From Hespellia sp. (lineage in GTDB: Bacteria > Bacillota > Clostridia > Lachnospirales > Lachnospiraceae): a stretch of 64,000 nucleotides of DNA. Of the stretch, positions 18,084 to 26,961 are shown piece after piece; the first letter of the stretch is position 1; every line of letters begins with the position of its first letter. Location of the stretch: positions 1-64,000 of the forward strand of contig JAQVCP010000008.1 of the NCBI GenBank assembly GCA_028689735.1. The letters are read 5' to 3'. The position numbers were made by a program, and so were the translations under genes. The notes beneath the pieces were generated by a model. It was given only the letters and a program-made list of their open reading frames with translations, did no database searches and had not been told where the DNA came from.

Positions 18084-18160
18084 CGACTTATACGCTTTAC
18101 AAACACTACACTGAAGTGGATACCTAAAATCCGCTTCAATGCTGTAAAGTTTCATTCAAT

Positions 18161-18262
18161 AAAAAGAGTGTCGCATTGTAATCGGATGTTTTCTTCAAAA
18201 TAAACCAGTAAGATACTTGTTTTTAAGAAGGTCTCATCTAATCACTTACGCGACACTCTTTT
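18161..18262. terminator. Long palindromic bidirectional terminator
   Basis: The outer arms are AAAAGAGTGTCGC (18162-18174) and GCGACACTCTTTT (18250-18262). Weaker internal pairing exists. It lies between the convergent P-type ATPase and CarD genes. The overall plan (GTCGC near the base, about 100 bp, nested stems) resembles 13576-13684. Confidence 0.7.
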
Positions 18263-18273
18263 CCTATCTTAGA

Positions 18274-18792
18274 CTATGCAAAAATCTGTTCTTCACATGC
18301 CTTTACTTTTTCTCCGATAAAGCTCTCTATTTCGCTTCTCGGTATATTCAGCACCACTGCGAACTCACTATATAAGCGCTCTTCCGCCGCTGCAAAATAC
18401 TTTTCGTCCATTGCAGTCACTTTCTTGCCAAGATTCAGCCGTTCCTGCTTTCTAAAATACAGGGTCCGGATAATCCGTATCCAGTCCCGGCAGTTATATT
18501 CTCTCATAACTTCCTTATACTTCTCTTCCCGACGCTTCTCATCCTTTACCCAGATAGCTTCCATACTTGGAATTTCATCCAGCAAATCCATAATCTCTTT
18601 TTTTGTAATCAAAGGACGCAACACAGAGGATTGATTTTCAACCGGAGTATATACTTTACTTTTTGTGTAAACCGACTCCAGAGTATAGTACTGCTTTTTG
18701 GAATCTAAGAAACTGATATTGACCTTTCCAATACCCGACACCACACAAACACCACTTTTTTTGTGTACAACATACTCACCAATTTGATACAT
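18274..18792 (-). CDS. CarD-family transcriptional regulator
   Basis: A 172-residue CarD/TRCF-RID domain protein. The N-terminal domain MYQIGEYVVHKKSGVCVV (1-18) is the RNA-polymerase-interacting fold; the C-terminal part is helical, as in CarD. Such proteins bind the RNA polymerase beta subunit and modulate initiation, often at rRNA or stress promoters. The start is MYQIG, with AGGAG eight bases upstream; an upstream in-frame extension lacks a ribosome-binding site. The N-terminal domain is short and well matched. Confidence 0.88.
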   Translation of the reverse strand: MYQIGEYVVHKKSGVCVVSGIGKVNISFLDSKKQYYTLESVYTKSKVYTPVENQSSVLRPLITKKEIMDLLDEIPSMEAIWVKDEKRREEKYKEVMREYNCRDWIRIIRTLYFRKQERLNLGKKVTAMDEKYFAAAEERLYSEFAVVLNIPRSEIESFIGEKVKACEEQIFA

Positions 18793-19022
18793 TTCCAATC
18801 TCCTCTCTTTCACTTTTCGCTGACATTCCCATTCAATCATTCCTGCAAAAAAACAAAACCTTATCACAGTCTCAATTGAAAATCAGACACCCACATAAAA
18901 AACTATTACATTTCTATACCGTAGAATAAAGAGCGCCCATCTCGCAAGAAAAGGGGCACTCTAAGATATATAAGTAATTATAACACTTTTTTCAAAATAA
19001 AGTAAGCTTTTTTATTTTTTTA

Positions 19023-19051
19023 TTTACATTCCGATATCGGAGTGATATTAT
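19023..19051 (+). promoter_or_regulatory. Promoter with palindromic operator in its spacer
   Basis: TTTACA (19023-19028), a 17-bp spacer and TATTAT (19046-19051). The spacer holds a perfect 12-bp palindrome, TCCGATATCGGA (19030-19041). A dyad centred between -35 and -10 suggests control by a dimeric regulator that is not identified here. It drives the surface-protein gene at 19085. Confidence 0.6.
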
Positions 19052-19084
19052 AAAATATACATGTTTTTTTACAGGAGTATTTTT

Positions 19085-20659
19085 ATGCAAGAGATGAGGG
19101 TCTCAATTAAGGGGATAAGGTTTTTAAAAATAGTAATCGGTGTAGCATTTATGTGGGGATTCTTTTTCCCGCATGTTTGTTATGCCGAATTTGCTTCTAA
19201 TATACCTTTTGAAAATGCGTCCTGGGAACTGGTTCATCAGGAATCACTCGTGTCAACTACAGGAAATGTCCAGTCCATCTGCTGCACCGATGACTATATC
19301 ATCTGCATTGAAAACGTCAATGACCAAAATACCGATCCCGATGTGGTCTCTGCTTATTATAAGAACACGGTCGACGAAAATGGTAATCCTGTAGAGCAGT
19401 ACTCTCTTGCCAAGCGCGTACAAAGTGCCAGCTATGAACACGCCAACGGAATGGCATACAATCCCAAGACCAATGAAATCCTGGTGGCTTTATATACGAG
19501 TCTGGATGAATCAAACCGTGGCTGTATCTTTGCCATAGATCCTGATAATCTTACTTTCAAGAATAAGGTACAGATTTCTACAGATTATAACATTCTTGGA
19601 ATTGATTACATGGAAGACAAAGATCAATATATCATCCAGACAAATTCAGACGGAGGCTACAGTTTCAAGATATTAGACTCCAACTTTCAGGTTGTGGAAG
19701 ATTTAGGAGAATATGACGGCACTGCCAAGGGATCTAACTTCCAGGATTTATGTGTTGATGGCGATTTTATTATCAACTTTCCACTGACCTTAGGCTATGA
19801 TATTGGGAATTACGTGAATCTCTATTCTATTTCCCAGAAGAAATTGATTTCCGATGCTGTAATGAACATCAATCCCAAGAATGCCAAAGTGGTGGAACCC
19901 GAATCCATCTGTGAAACAGCTCCCGGAGAATTTTTAGCAACGGTTACAGTGCAGCTCAACGATGGCAGTCTGCATATGTATCTTTACAAAACAGTGGTTC
20001 CGTATATTTTCCATGCTGCTGCCTCTGCCAAGAATGGTACCGTTACAATCAGCTCCAATGAACTTGCACGCAGCGAAGATTGCAAGCTTACATTCATGCC
20101 GGATGATTACTACGAATTGACAAACCTCACAATCAATGGTTCTGAGGTTCCGGTTGATGCTTCCACCAATTCCTATACCATCTCAGATATTCAGAGCAAT
20201 GTGGATATTGATGTTCAATTTTCAGAAATGAATACGCTGTCAAAGCTGGATCATTTTGTTGCCACACTGCTCTTTGCCCGATATGAAAAAATAGAAGCCA
20301 GACAAGCTGCACGTGCTGAGGCAAAAAAAGAAGCAGAAACTACTGCAAAGTCTGATGAAACTATTACCGAAGATAAAAAAAGCACCTCAGAAAATGTAGA
20401 AAAATCATCCACAAATTCGAAAGATAAGGATGCTTCCACTAATGCAGACAAGACTTCTAACTCCATCAAAAAGTCCAGTCCGTTTAAATGGATTCTTCTA
20501 ATTTTCATTGTACTGTTTGCTTTATTTGGATTATACTTGAGAATAATTTATGTAAGACGTGTGCGCTATCTCAAGAAGCGGAAAGCAAGACGGGAATGGG
20601 AACGTGCCCGCAGAATCCAGGAACAGGATTTTGATGATGACGAATTTGATCAGATTTAA
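19085..20659 (+). CDS. Membrane-anchored extracytoplasmic protein, propeller-like, function unknown
   Basis: A 524-residue protein. The signal peptide (about 8-34) ends near CYA. The ectodomain (about 35-310) has repeating strands with YDYIICIEN, NGMAYNPKTNEILVAL and GIDYMEDKDQYII, suggestive of a beta-propeller. A further Ig-like stretch follows (about 310-385). A Lys/Glu/Ser/Thr linker then leads to a transmembrane segment (about 472-490) and a cytoplasmic tail rich in Arg and Asp. The start at 19085 has AGGAG; an ATG 24 bases earlier lies inside the ribosome-binding region. I do not recognise a specific family. It may sense or bind something at the cell surface. Confidence 0.72.
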   Translation: MQEMRVSIKGIRFLKIVIGVAFMWGFFFPHVCYAEFASNIPFENASWELVHQESLVSTTGNVQSICCTDDYIICIENVNDQNTDPDVVSAYYKNTVDENGNPVEQYSLAKRVQSASYEHANGMAYNPKTNEILVALYTSLDESNRGCIFAIDPDNLTFKNKVQISTDYNILGIDYMEDKDQYIIQTNSDGGYSFKILDSNFQVVEDLGEYDGTAKGSNFQDLCVDGDFIINFPLTLGYDIGNYVNLYSISQKKLISDAVMNINPKNAKVVEPESICETAPGEFLATVTVQLNDGSLHMYLYKTVVPYIFHAAASAKNGTVTISSNELARSEDCKLTFMPDDYYELTNLTINGSEVPVDASTNSYTISDIQSNVDIDVQFSEMNTLSKLDHFVATLLFARYEKIEARQAARAEAKKEAETTAKSDETITEDKKSTSENVEKSSTNSKDKDASTNADKTSNSIKKSSPFKWILLIFIVLFALFGLYLRIIYVRRVRYLKKRKARREWERARRIQEQDFDDDEFDQI

Positions 20660-20662
20660 AAA

Positions 20663-20731
20663 CGACACCGGATGAACGTTGCTCTCACAGATGCCTAAAA
20701 CATCTATGAGAATGACATTCACCCGGTGTCG
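20663..20731. terminator. Bidirectional terminator between convergent genes
   Basis: CGACACCGG (20663-20671) pairs with CCGGTGTCG (20723-20731). More pairing lies inside (ATGA.., CTCTCA.., AGATG/CATCT). It lies between the surface protein and mrp genes, with A-rich and T-rich flanks. Confidence 0.75.
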
Positions 20732-20749
20732 GTTATTTATTACTTTCAA

Positions 20750-21589
20750 TTATTTTAGCTTCTCGACAGCTTTTTCAAGATATGGATTATTCACATCATA
20801 AAATCTCTCTTTTTCAACCATCTCCGCTATCTTTGGATCGATTGGCATCTTACCAAGGATATCAAGGTCCAGCTCCTTTGCAATTTCATCAATATGACTC
20901 TCCCCAAATACAGAAATCTTCTTTCCGCAGTCCGGACATTCAAGATAGCTGTAGTTCTCCACGATTCCTAGAACCGGAACATTCATCTGTTTTGCCATAT
21001 TATAAGCTTTTTTAACGATCATCTGAACAAGATCCTGAGGTGATGTCACGATTACTACACCATCTACCGGAAGAGACTGAAATACAGTCAGAGGCACATC
21101 TCCAGTTCCCGGCGGCATATCTACAAAGAGGTAATCCAGATCTCCCCACATAACATCCGTCCAGAACTGTGTGACAACCTGTCCGATAACCGGACCTCTC
21201 CAGATTACCGGAGTATCCTCTGTATCTAATAGAAGGTTAATTGACATGATCTTTGTCTCATCTGCTGCGATACACGGAAAAAGCATTCCCTCTTCGCTGC
21301 CCATCGCCTGTTCATGAACTCCATACATCTTCGGAATCGATGGTCCGGTGATATCGGCATCCATAATTCCTACCTGATATCCCTGCTCCCTCATCATTCT
21401 CGCAAGAGATGCTGTAACAAGAGACTTTCCAACTCCACCTTTTCCGCTGACTACTCCAATTACCTTTTTCACATTTGAAAATTTGTTTGCCGGAGCTCTC
21501 ATATCCTTCTTCTGGCTTTCACAATTACCGGCATGGGAACATCCTGCACATGATTCTTCAGAACATCCCTGTGTATTCTCTTCTGCCAT
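20750..21589 (-). CDS. mrp: Mrp/NBP35-type Fe-S cluster carrier ATPase
   Basis: A 279-residue P-loop ATPase of the MinD/Mrp class. The deviant Walker A GKGGVGKS (about 49-56) is followed by DADITGPSIP and VDMPPGTGD. CPDC near 222-225 is the conserved C-x-x-C of Mrp that binds a bridging Fe-S cluster. The N-terminus has an additional Cys-rich stretch (CSEESCAGCSHAGNC), as in many clostridial NBP35-like proteins. The likely role is cluster transfer to apoproteins in the cytoplasm. It is monocistronic and convergent with the preceding gene. Confidence 0.93.
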   Translation of the reverse strand: MAEENTQGCSEESCAGCSHAGNCESQKKDMRAPANKFSNVKKVIGVVSGKGGVGKSLVTASLARMMREQGYQVGIMDADITGPSIPKMYGVHEQAMGSEEGMLFPCIAADETKIMSINLLLDTEDTPVIWRGPVIGQVVTQFWTDVMWGDLDYLFVDMPPGTGDVPLTVFQSLPVDGVVIVTSPQDLVQMIVKKAYNMAKQMNVPVLGIVENYSYLECPDCGKKISVFGESHIDEIAKELDLDILGKMPIDPKIAEMVEKERFYDVNNPYLEKAVEKLK

Positions 21590-21643
21590 TTCTCTTTCCT
21601 CCTACATCTTACCTTTTATTTTTCTTGATATAACAAGCATGTA

Positions 21644-21779
21644 ATTGTCCTGTTTTCGGACAATCGCCTACGCAGATCTCAAATTGTAAATCTGAAGCCC
21701 TACACACATCTGTGTGCTGCGTAGAAGCTGCTCGATGCGCAATGAATGATATAATCGCATTTCATGTTCATTATATCAT
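21644..21779. repeat. Dispersed intergenic repeat, copy 2
   Basis: The right end ATGATATAAT (21746-21755) pairs with ATTATATCAT (21770-21779) around TCGCATTTCATG-like bases, nearly identical to 11342-11376. Left of it GAAGCTGCTCGATGCGCAAT parallels GAAACTGCTTTATGTGCAAT at 11324-11343. Additional hairpins are CTACGCAG/CTGCGTAG (21668-21675, 21717-21724) and ATTGTCC/GGACAAT (21644-21664). It accounts for most of the gap between mrp and the permease gene. Confidence 0.6.
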
Positions 21780-21787
21780 ACTCTAAC

Positions 21788-21830
21788 AAAAAAAGCACCT
21801 TCCTGTACCCGACCGCAGGAAGGTGTTTTT
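21788..21830 (-). terminator. Rho-independent terminator of the purine permease gene
   Basis: GCACCTTCCTG and CAGGAAGGTG arms with T runs on both strands. It lies 77 bases beyond the permease stop codon. Confidence 0.8.
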
Positions 21831-21906
21831 GCATATTACTGTGTCTAATTCTGCTCCATTTCCCATGCTGTGAAACCAGTTCGTTTTTCGACACGGGAAT
21901 CTGCTC

Positions 21907-23295
21907 CTAAAGGAAAATATATTTCAAGATGAACAATACCGTAAGCACATACATCAAAATACTGATTTTCTTTTCTTTTGCTTTTCCCGCCAGAAGATTG
22001 ATTACTACATAAGAAATAACTCCCATAGAGATTCCTTCAGAAATACTGTAAAAGAATGGCATTGCCGCGATACAGATATAACATGGAATCGTATCTCCCA
22101 AGTCTGAGAAATCAATATTCACCACATTAGTAAACATATAAAATCCAACAACAACCAATGCCGGAGCCGTAGCAAAAGAAGGTATTGCAAGGAAAACAGG
22201 TGACAGAAGTAATGCCAGCGCAAATAAAATTGCCGTGACAGCTGATGTAAGACCTGTTCGTCCTCCTTCCGTTACGCCGGAAGCACTCTCAATATATGTG
22301 GTGGTGGTTGAAACACCAAGACATGCTCCTACAGTTGTCGCAATCGCATCTGCCAGCAGTGCCCCTTTGATTCCAGGTAATTTTCCTTCGCTATCCAGCA
22401 TATCTGCTTTGGAAGAAACTCCAATCAACGCCCCGATTGTATCAAATAAATCCACAAACAGAAGTGCAAATACTACTACCGCAAAGTTCAACGATGCCAT
22501 ACCATGAAAATCCAGTTTAAACAGAATTGGGCTAAGTGACGGAATAGACAAACCACTGCTAAAGTCAGGAAATACACTGTAGAATCCTAATTCCGCATTG
22601 GGAACATAAATCCCAGCAACCTGGCAGAGCATTCCAAGAATCCAGGTAATCAGAATTCCCCAGAGAATATTTCCCTTTATATTTTTCACTACAAGAATTC
22701 CTGTAATAATTACTCCGACAACTGCAAGAATCACTGTGATTCCCACATCATTCATGGAGCCCACCACGCCATTCGCTGTATTATAGCCATCAATAGAGAA
22801 CAGTTCAAGTAATGTTGCTCCGCTTATTACAATATTGGCATTCTGCAGCCCGATAAATGCGATGAATAGTCCGATACCAACACCGACTGCTGACTTTAAA
22901 TTGATTGGAATTGCATTAAAAATTGCTTCACGCACATTGGTCACTGAAAGAATGATAAAAATGATACCCTCTAAAAATACTGCTGTCAGTGCCAACTCCC
23001 AGGAATATCCCATTCCCAAAACAACGGTGTAGGCAAAGTACGCATTCAGCCCCATCCCCGGTGCAAGCGCAAATGGATAATTTGCGAGTAGTGCCATCAA
23101 TAGCGTTCCGATACAGGCTGCTACTGCTGTTGCAGTAAATATTGCACCTGACTTATCGGCTCCCATAGCTGCCGACATAATGGTCGGGTTGACAGCAAGA
23201 ATATACGCCATCGTCATAAAGGTCGTAATACCAGCTAAAACTTCTGTTTTGACATCTGTATTATTCGCTCTCAGTTTGAATAATTTTTCTAACAT
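21907..23295 (-). CDS. NCS2 (AzgA/PbuG) family purine permease
   Basis: A 462-residue polytopic membrane protein with about 12-14 hydrophobic segments. The opening LRANNTDVKTEVLAGITTFMTMAYILAVNP is diagnostic of the AzgA subgroup. Later GMGLNAYFAYTVV and FVDLFDTIGALIGV are also conserved. The substrate is probably adenine, guanine or hypoxanthine with proton symport, by analogy with PbuG/PbuO. No purine riboswitch is visible in the 105-bp upstream region. It complements the de novo purine genes at 41-45 kb. Confidence 0.9.
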   Translation of the reverse strand: MLEKLFKLRANNTDVKTEVLAGITTFMTMAYILAVNPTIMSAAMGADKSGAIFTATAVAACIGTLLMALLANYPFALAPGMGLNAYFAYTVVLGMGYSWELALTAVFLEGIIFIILSVTNVREAIFNAIPINLKSAVGVGIGLFIAFIGLQNANIVISGATLLELFSIDGYNTANGVVGSMNDVGITVILAVVGVIITGILVVKNIKGNILWGILITWILGMLCQVAGIYVPNAELGFYSVFPDFSSGLSIPSLSPILFKLDFHGMASLNFAVVVFALLFVDLFDTIGALIGVSSKADMLDSEGKLPGIKGALLADAIATTVGACLGVSTTTTYIESASGVTEGGRTGLTSAVTAILFALALLLSPVFLAIPSFATAPALVVVGFYMFTNVVNIDFSDLGDTIPCYICIAAMPFFYSISEGISMGVISYVVINLLAGKAKEKKISILMYVLTVLFILKYIFL

Positions 23296-23400
23296 GTTGT
23301 TCTCCTCATTCCTGTAATTATAAATTTTCTATAAACTCTCTACGTGACAAGTTTAACAAAGTCCTCTCATAAAGTAAACGAAAGCTGTTATTAGTTTTAA

Positions 23401-25779
23401 TTATAAATACCTATCAGCATTCCAGAATTCGTCCAATTTTCTTAATATATTTTTCAGATTCACCTGTTCCACCTGCTTCCACTCCCTCGGAAACACACAT
23501 TGATACTGATTTTGCCGAAACCGCTCGTCAAGAAGCAGAATGATACCCTTATCTTCTTCCGTCCGGATGACCCTTCCGGCAGCCTGCTGCACCTTATTCA
23601 TTCCGGGATAAAGATAGGCGTAATCAAAACCCGGCATTCCCTTGGCATCAAAATAATTCTTTAGAATTTCCCGGTCATTGCAGACCTGTGGAAGTCCGGT
23701 CCCTACAATCATTGCTCCGATCAGCTTGTCCTCCACCAAATCAATACCTTCGGAAAATACACCTCCCAACACACAAAAACCAAGCAGGGAATTTTTCCGT
23801 TCTTCCTCAAAGGTTTCCAGAAAGATTTCCCTTGCCTCCTCATTCATGTAGGAAGACTGCACAACCGTTTCAATCTCATCTTCACTGTCCAAGTCATTTG
23901 CCAGAACTTCAAATGCCTCCCTCACGTCCTCTAAAAAGCGATAGGATGGAAAAAATACCAGATAATTTCCTCTTCTCTGACAGACAATATTCAAAAGATA
24001 ACGTGCATATTTCTGATACATTTCCGGTCCACGCAGTGTGTATTTTGTACTCACATCATTTCCAAGCAAAAGGCATCTGTTCTCTGTTGGAAATGCAGAC
24101 TCCGCATAAACTGCGTAATCCTCCGGATTGGTACTCAGCAGTTTTTTATAATAGACGATTGGAAGCAGTGTGGCGGAAAAGAAGATGGTCCCTCTGCCAT
24201 ATCCCAGATATTCTTCCAGATTAGCCGCCGGATTCACGCAGAAAAGCTTCACTTTAAACCGTCCCGCAGGTTCTAATTCCGAGTAGATTACATAATTGTC
24301 ATCCAGCCGGTCATAGATATATAGAAACATGCGGATAGAAAAAAAGAGCTCCAGTATCTGCTGTCTCAGTTCTCCATCCTCACACTCTTCCAGAAATTTT
24401 TCTATTTCTGTAACAATATTCATCAGCTTTAAAACAATATGTGATACATTTTCAAGAACCTGATATGTTTCACACTCCCTTTTCAGTGCAAGGAATTGTT
24501 TGTTGCACTCCTCCAGACGCTTTGCCAGATTTGGTGACCTGATTTTCACCGCCTTTTTTGCCGCCAGCAGATCTTCCTTGTACAATGTGGCACTATATAT
24601 TTCCCGTCCCCGCTCCACCAGATTGTGGGCCTCATCAATCAGAAAAAGATAGTCCTCCTTAGAGCCTTCTCCGAAAAATCGCTTCAAATGCGCGTTCGGG
24701 TCAAAGACATAGTTGTAGTCGCAGATAACAGCGTCCACCCAGAGTGATACATCAAGACCCAATTCAAAAGGACATACCTGATAATTCCTCGCCTGTTCTT
24801 CCAGGGTTTCCCTTCCTATGTCATCTCTGTTCATAATCAGATTGTACACTGCGTCATTAATTCTATCATAGTGTCCTTTCGCAAAAGGGCAGTCCTCCGG
24901 ATTACAAAGCCGCTCCTCACAGAAGCACATTTTATCTTTGGCTGTCAACGTAATCACTTTCATCCGCATCTTCTGTGCCTTCAATGTAAGAAATGCCTGC
25001 TCAGCCACAGTTCTGGTAATCGTCTTCGCTGTCAAATAAAAGATTTTGTCACCAATGCTCTCCCCCACCGCTTTTACTGCCGGAAAAATCGTTGCCATAG
25101 TCTTTCCCACCCCGGTCGGAGCCTGGATGAACAGCTTCTTTTTGCGCAGAATCGTACGGTAGACCGAGGTGACTAATTCCTTCTGTCCATTTCGATAATC
25201 GAATGGAAATTCCGTAGACTTGATGGACTGATTCCTTATTCTCTTCCATTCCATCTGATATCTTGCCCATTTCTTATACTCTTCAATCAAATGCTGAAAC
25301 CATTGCTCTAATTCCCCGAAGGTGAACTCCTGACGAAATCTTTTGATTTCTTCTGTCTCCATCTGGCAATAAGTCATCTGCACGGCGATTTGCGATAATC
25401 CATGTTCTTTTGCATAAATATACGCATAACATTTAGCCTGAGCCAAATGGACACCGACCGGTTCTTCCATATGGTCCAGGCTCTTTAAGATGCTTTTGAT
25501 TTCGTCAATCATTACTCCCATGTCATTTTCCTGTATTCCATCTGCACGGCCTTCGATCTGTATAAAAAAATCGTCACATGGAACTTTCAGCTTCAGCGAA
25601 ACCTCTGCACGATAATCAGACCCCATCTGCCTCTGGATTTTCCTGTGGATTTTCCCACCCAGAAGCATGGCGTCCTTATCAAAACTGCTTGCCCTTCGAT
25701 TGTCTATGTCCCCCTCCCGCAAAATGAATTCGACCAAATTACGGACAGAGATTTTTATCATCTGTTCTTCTTCACCCAT
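23401..25779 (-). CDS. DinG/XPD-like DNA helicase with N-terminal nuclease-like domain
   Basis: A 792-residue protein. Residues about 30-170 contain a Cas4/RecB-like pattern (GGKIHRKIQ, GRADGI, VMIDEIKS), with the Asp and E-x-K expected of a PD-(D/E)XK site. The helicase follows: Walker A APTGVGKT, an Fe-S type cysteine set (CFCEERLCNPEDC and a later Cys), DEAHNLV and a C-terminal motif QAAGRVIRTEEDKG. Such fusions occur in clostridia and probably act in DNA repair. The ATG lies 2 bases after the dhaM stop without a clear ribosome-binding site; an in-frame ATG at 25761 (MIKISVRN) is an alternative start. Confidence 0.87.
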   Translation of the reverse strand: MGEEEQMIKISVRNLVEFILREGDIDNRRASSFDKDAMLLGGKIHRKIQRQMGSDYRAEVSLKLKVPCDDFFIQIEGRADGIQENDMGVMIDEIKSILKSLDHMEEPVGVHLAQAKCYAYIYAKEHGLSQIAVQMTYCQMETEEIKRFRQEFTFGELEQWFQHLIEEYKKWARYQMEWKRIRNQSIKSTEFPFDYRNGQKELVTSVYRTILRKKKLFIQAPTGVGKTMATIFPAVKAVGESIGDKIFYLTAKTITRTVAEQAFLTLKAQKMRMKVITLTAKDKMCFCEERLCNPEDCPFAKGHYDRINDAVYNLIMNRDDIGRETLEEQARNYQVCPFELGLDVSLWVDAVICDYNYVFDPNAHLKRFFGEGSKEDYLFLIDEAHNLVERGREIYSATLYKEDLLAAKKAVKIRSPNLAKRLEECNKQFLALKRECETYQVLENVSHIVLKLMNIVTEIEKFLEECEDGELRQQILELFFSIRMFLYIYDRLDDNYVIYSELEPAGRFKVKLFCVNPAANLEEYLGYGRGTIFFSATLLPIVYYKKLLSTNPEDYAVYAESAFPTENRCLLLGNDVSTKYTLRGPEMYQKYARYLLNIVCQRRGNYLVFFPSYRFLEDVREAFEVLANDLDSEDEIETVVQSSYMNEEAREIFLETFEEERKNSLLGFCVLGGVFSEGIDLVEDKLIGAMIVGTGLPQVCNDREILKNYFDAKGMPGFDYAYLYPGMNKVQQAAGRVIRTEEDKGIILLLDERFRQNQYQCVFPREWKQVEQVNLKNILRKLDEFWNADRYL

Positions 25780-25781
25780 GA

Positions 25782-26162
25782 TTAGAATTTTTTAGTAGCT
25801 GCAACTTTTTCCAGTTCTTCTTCCAACTGCTCCATTGATGCACCGCAAACAGCACTCACTGTGGCTGAGACTGCTCCTTCCACCAGTGGGCAATCTATCA
25901 TTTTAATTTTTCGTTCCGGCATCATCTCAATGACCATCTCAGTTGTCATGACCGCACTTCCCATATCCATCAGAATAATAACACCGTCATCAGAATAAAC
26001 TTCCTCAACTGCACGCTGAATTTTCTCGAAGCTGGTTCCAAAATTTCCATCATCCATCCCTCCGGCTGCCTTAATCTTCGCATCAGCCGCCATCATGGTT
26101 GTGAGCTCTACTACGCTTTCCGCTAATTTCTGACTATGTGATACAATTACAATCCCTACCAT
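25782..26162 (-). CDS. dhaM: DhaM, EIIA-like phosphocarrier of PTS-dependent dihydroxyacetone kinase
   Basis: A 126-residue EIIA-Man-like domain. The active His9 lies in VIVSHSQKLAE, the family signature. ILMDMGSAVMTTEM is also conserved. It passes phosphate from HPr to the ADP bound in DhaL. Only the EIIA domain is present, as in Gram-positive DhaM, so HPr and enzyme I must come from elsewhere. It is the last dha gene, 126 bases after dhaL, with a hairpin in the gap. Confidence 0.92.
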   Translation of the reverse strand: MVGIVIVSHSQKLAESVVELTTMMAADAKIKAAGGMDDGNFGTSFEKIQRAVEEVYSDDGVIILMDMGSAVMTTEMVIEMMPERKIKMIDCPLVEGAVSATVSAVCGASMEQLEEELEKVAATKKF

Positions 26163-26183
26163 TTTCTACCTCCTTTTTCAAAA

Positions 26184-26217
26184 GAAAAGTGCATCTCACA
26201 GGGTGCACTTTTCTCAT
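26184..26217 (-). terminator. Intercistronic hairpin between dhaL and dhaM
   Basis: GAAAAGTGCA (26184-26193) pairs perfectly with TGCACTTTTC (26204-26213). On the minus strand it is followed by TTTTG and then the dhaM ribosome-binding site. It may attenuate dhaM relative to dhaKL or protect the upstream mRNA. Confidence 0.5.
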
Positions 26218-26288
26218 TATAATATGCTATTTTGTACCGGAAAACCCTTTATCCATTCCTATACAGCAGCATCTTCGGTACTCTGTCT

Positions 26289-26906
26289 TTAAATCTGCTG
26301 ACTGATCACTTCCAGTATATAGCTGTAAGATGTAGCTCCCGGATCCTGATGTCCAATACTACGCTCACCTAGGTAGCTGGCGCGACCCTTGGTTGCAATG
26401 ATATCTTTGGTATGCTCCACACCCTTCCAGGCTGCTTCAACACCTTTTTTCAAAACGGTCTTTGCATCCTCTGATGCTTCCGCTTTCATTGCTTCCAGCG
26501 ATGGAATCATCGCATCAAGCATGGTCTTCTCATCGAGAACCGCTTTTCCTCTCTGCTGAACAGCCTGAATCGCTGTATCCATAATTTCGAGAAAGTCCTG
26601 CACATTCATCTCGGTTTTCCCTGCTGCAGCCATCCCTGCCTTCAGAAATGCCGACCCGTACAGTGGACCGGAAGCACCTCCAACAGTGGAAACTAATGTC
26701 ATCCCGACTGTCTTCAAAATAGTCCCGATATCCTTGTCTGCCAGATCATCCAGCTTCTTCTCAACTTCACCAAATCCTCTCGCCATATTGATTCCGTGGT
26801 CACTGTCACCAATCGGCTGATCCAGCTTTGTCAGGTAATCCTTCTCCTCTTCAATCTTACTTCCAATTGCTCTTAAAATCTGAATTACTTTTTTACTATC
26901 TGCCAT
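26289..26906 (-). CDS. dhaL: DhaL, ADP-binding subunit of dihydroxyacetone kinase
   Basis: A 205-residue DhaL/Dak2 domain. The metal/ADP site DQPIGDSDHGINMARGF (about 30-46) has the conserved Asp and His residues. GGASGPLYGSAF is the nucleotide loop. ADP acts as a permanent coenzyme that is rephosphorylated by DhaM. Start chosen at the ATG for MADSKK, preceded by AAAGG; a GTG nine bases earlier is possible. It follows dhaK by 55 bases. Confidence 0.93.
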   Translation of the reverse strand: MADSKKVIQILRAIGSKIEEEKDYLTKLDQPIGDSDHGINMARGFGEVEKKLDDLADKDIGTILKTVGMTLVSTVGGASGPLYGSAFLKAGMAAAGKTEMNVQDFLEIMDTAIQAVQQRGKAVLDEKTMLDAMIPSLEAMKAEASEDAKTVLKKGVEAAWKGVEHTKDIIATKGRASYLGERSIGHQDPGATSYSYILEVISQQI

Positions 26907-26961
26907 TTCAGTCACCTTTCAATTGTCTCTCTTTTATGTAGTCTGAACGCTGTCGCGGATT

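Noticed and set aside
21700-21894. Short open frame in the mrp-permease gap
   Set aside because: It covers a dispersed repeat and a terminator and has no ribosome-binding site or recognisable motif.
23296-23400. Possible purine riboswitch before the NCS2 permease gene
   Set aside because: No conserved TATAA...TTTCTACC core is visible on the minus strand; only a plain leader with a ribosome-binding site.
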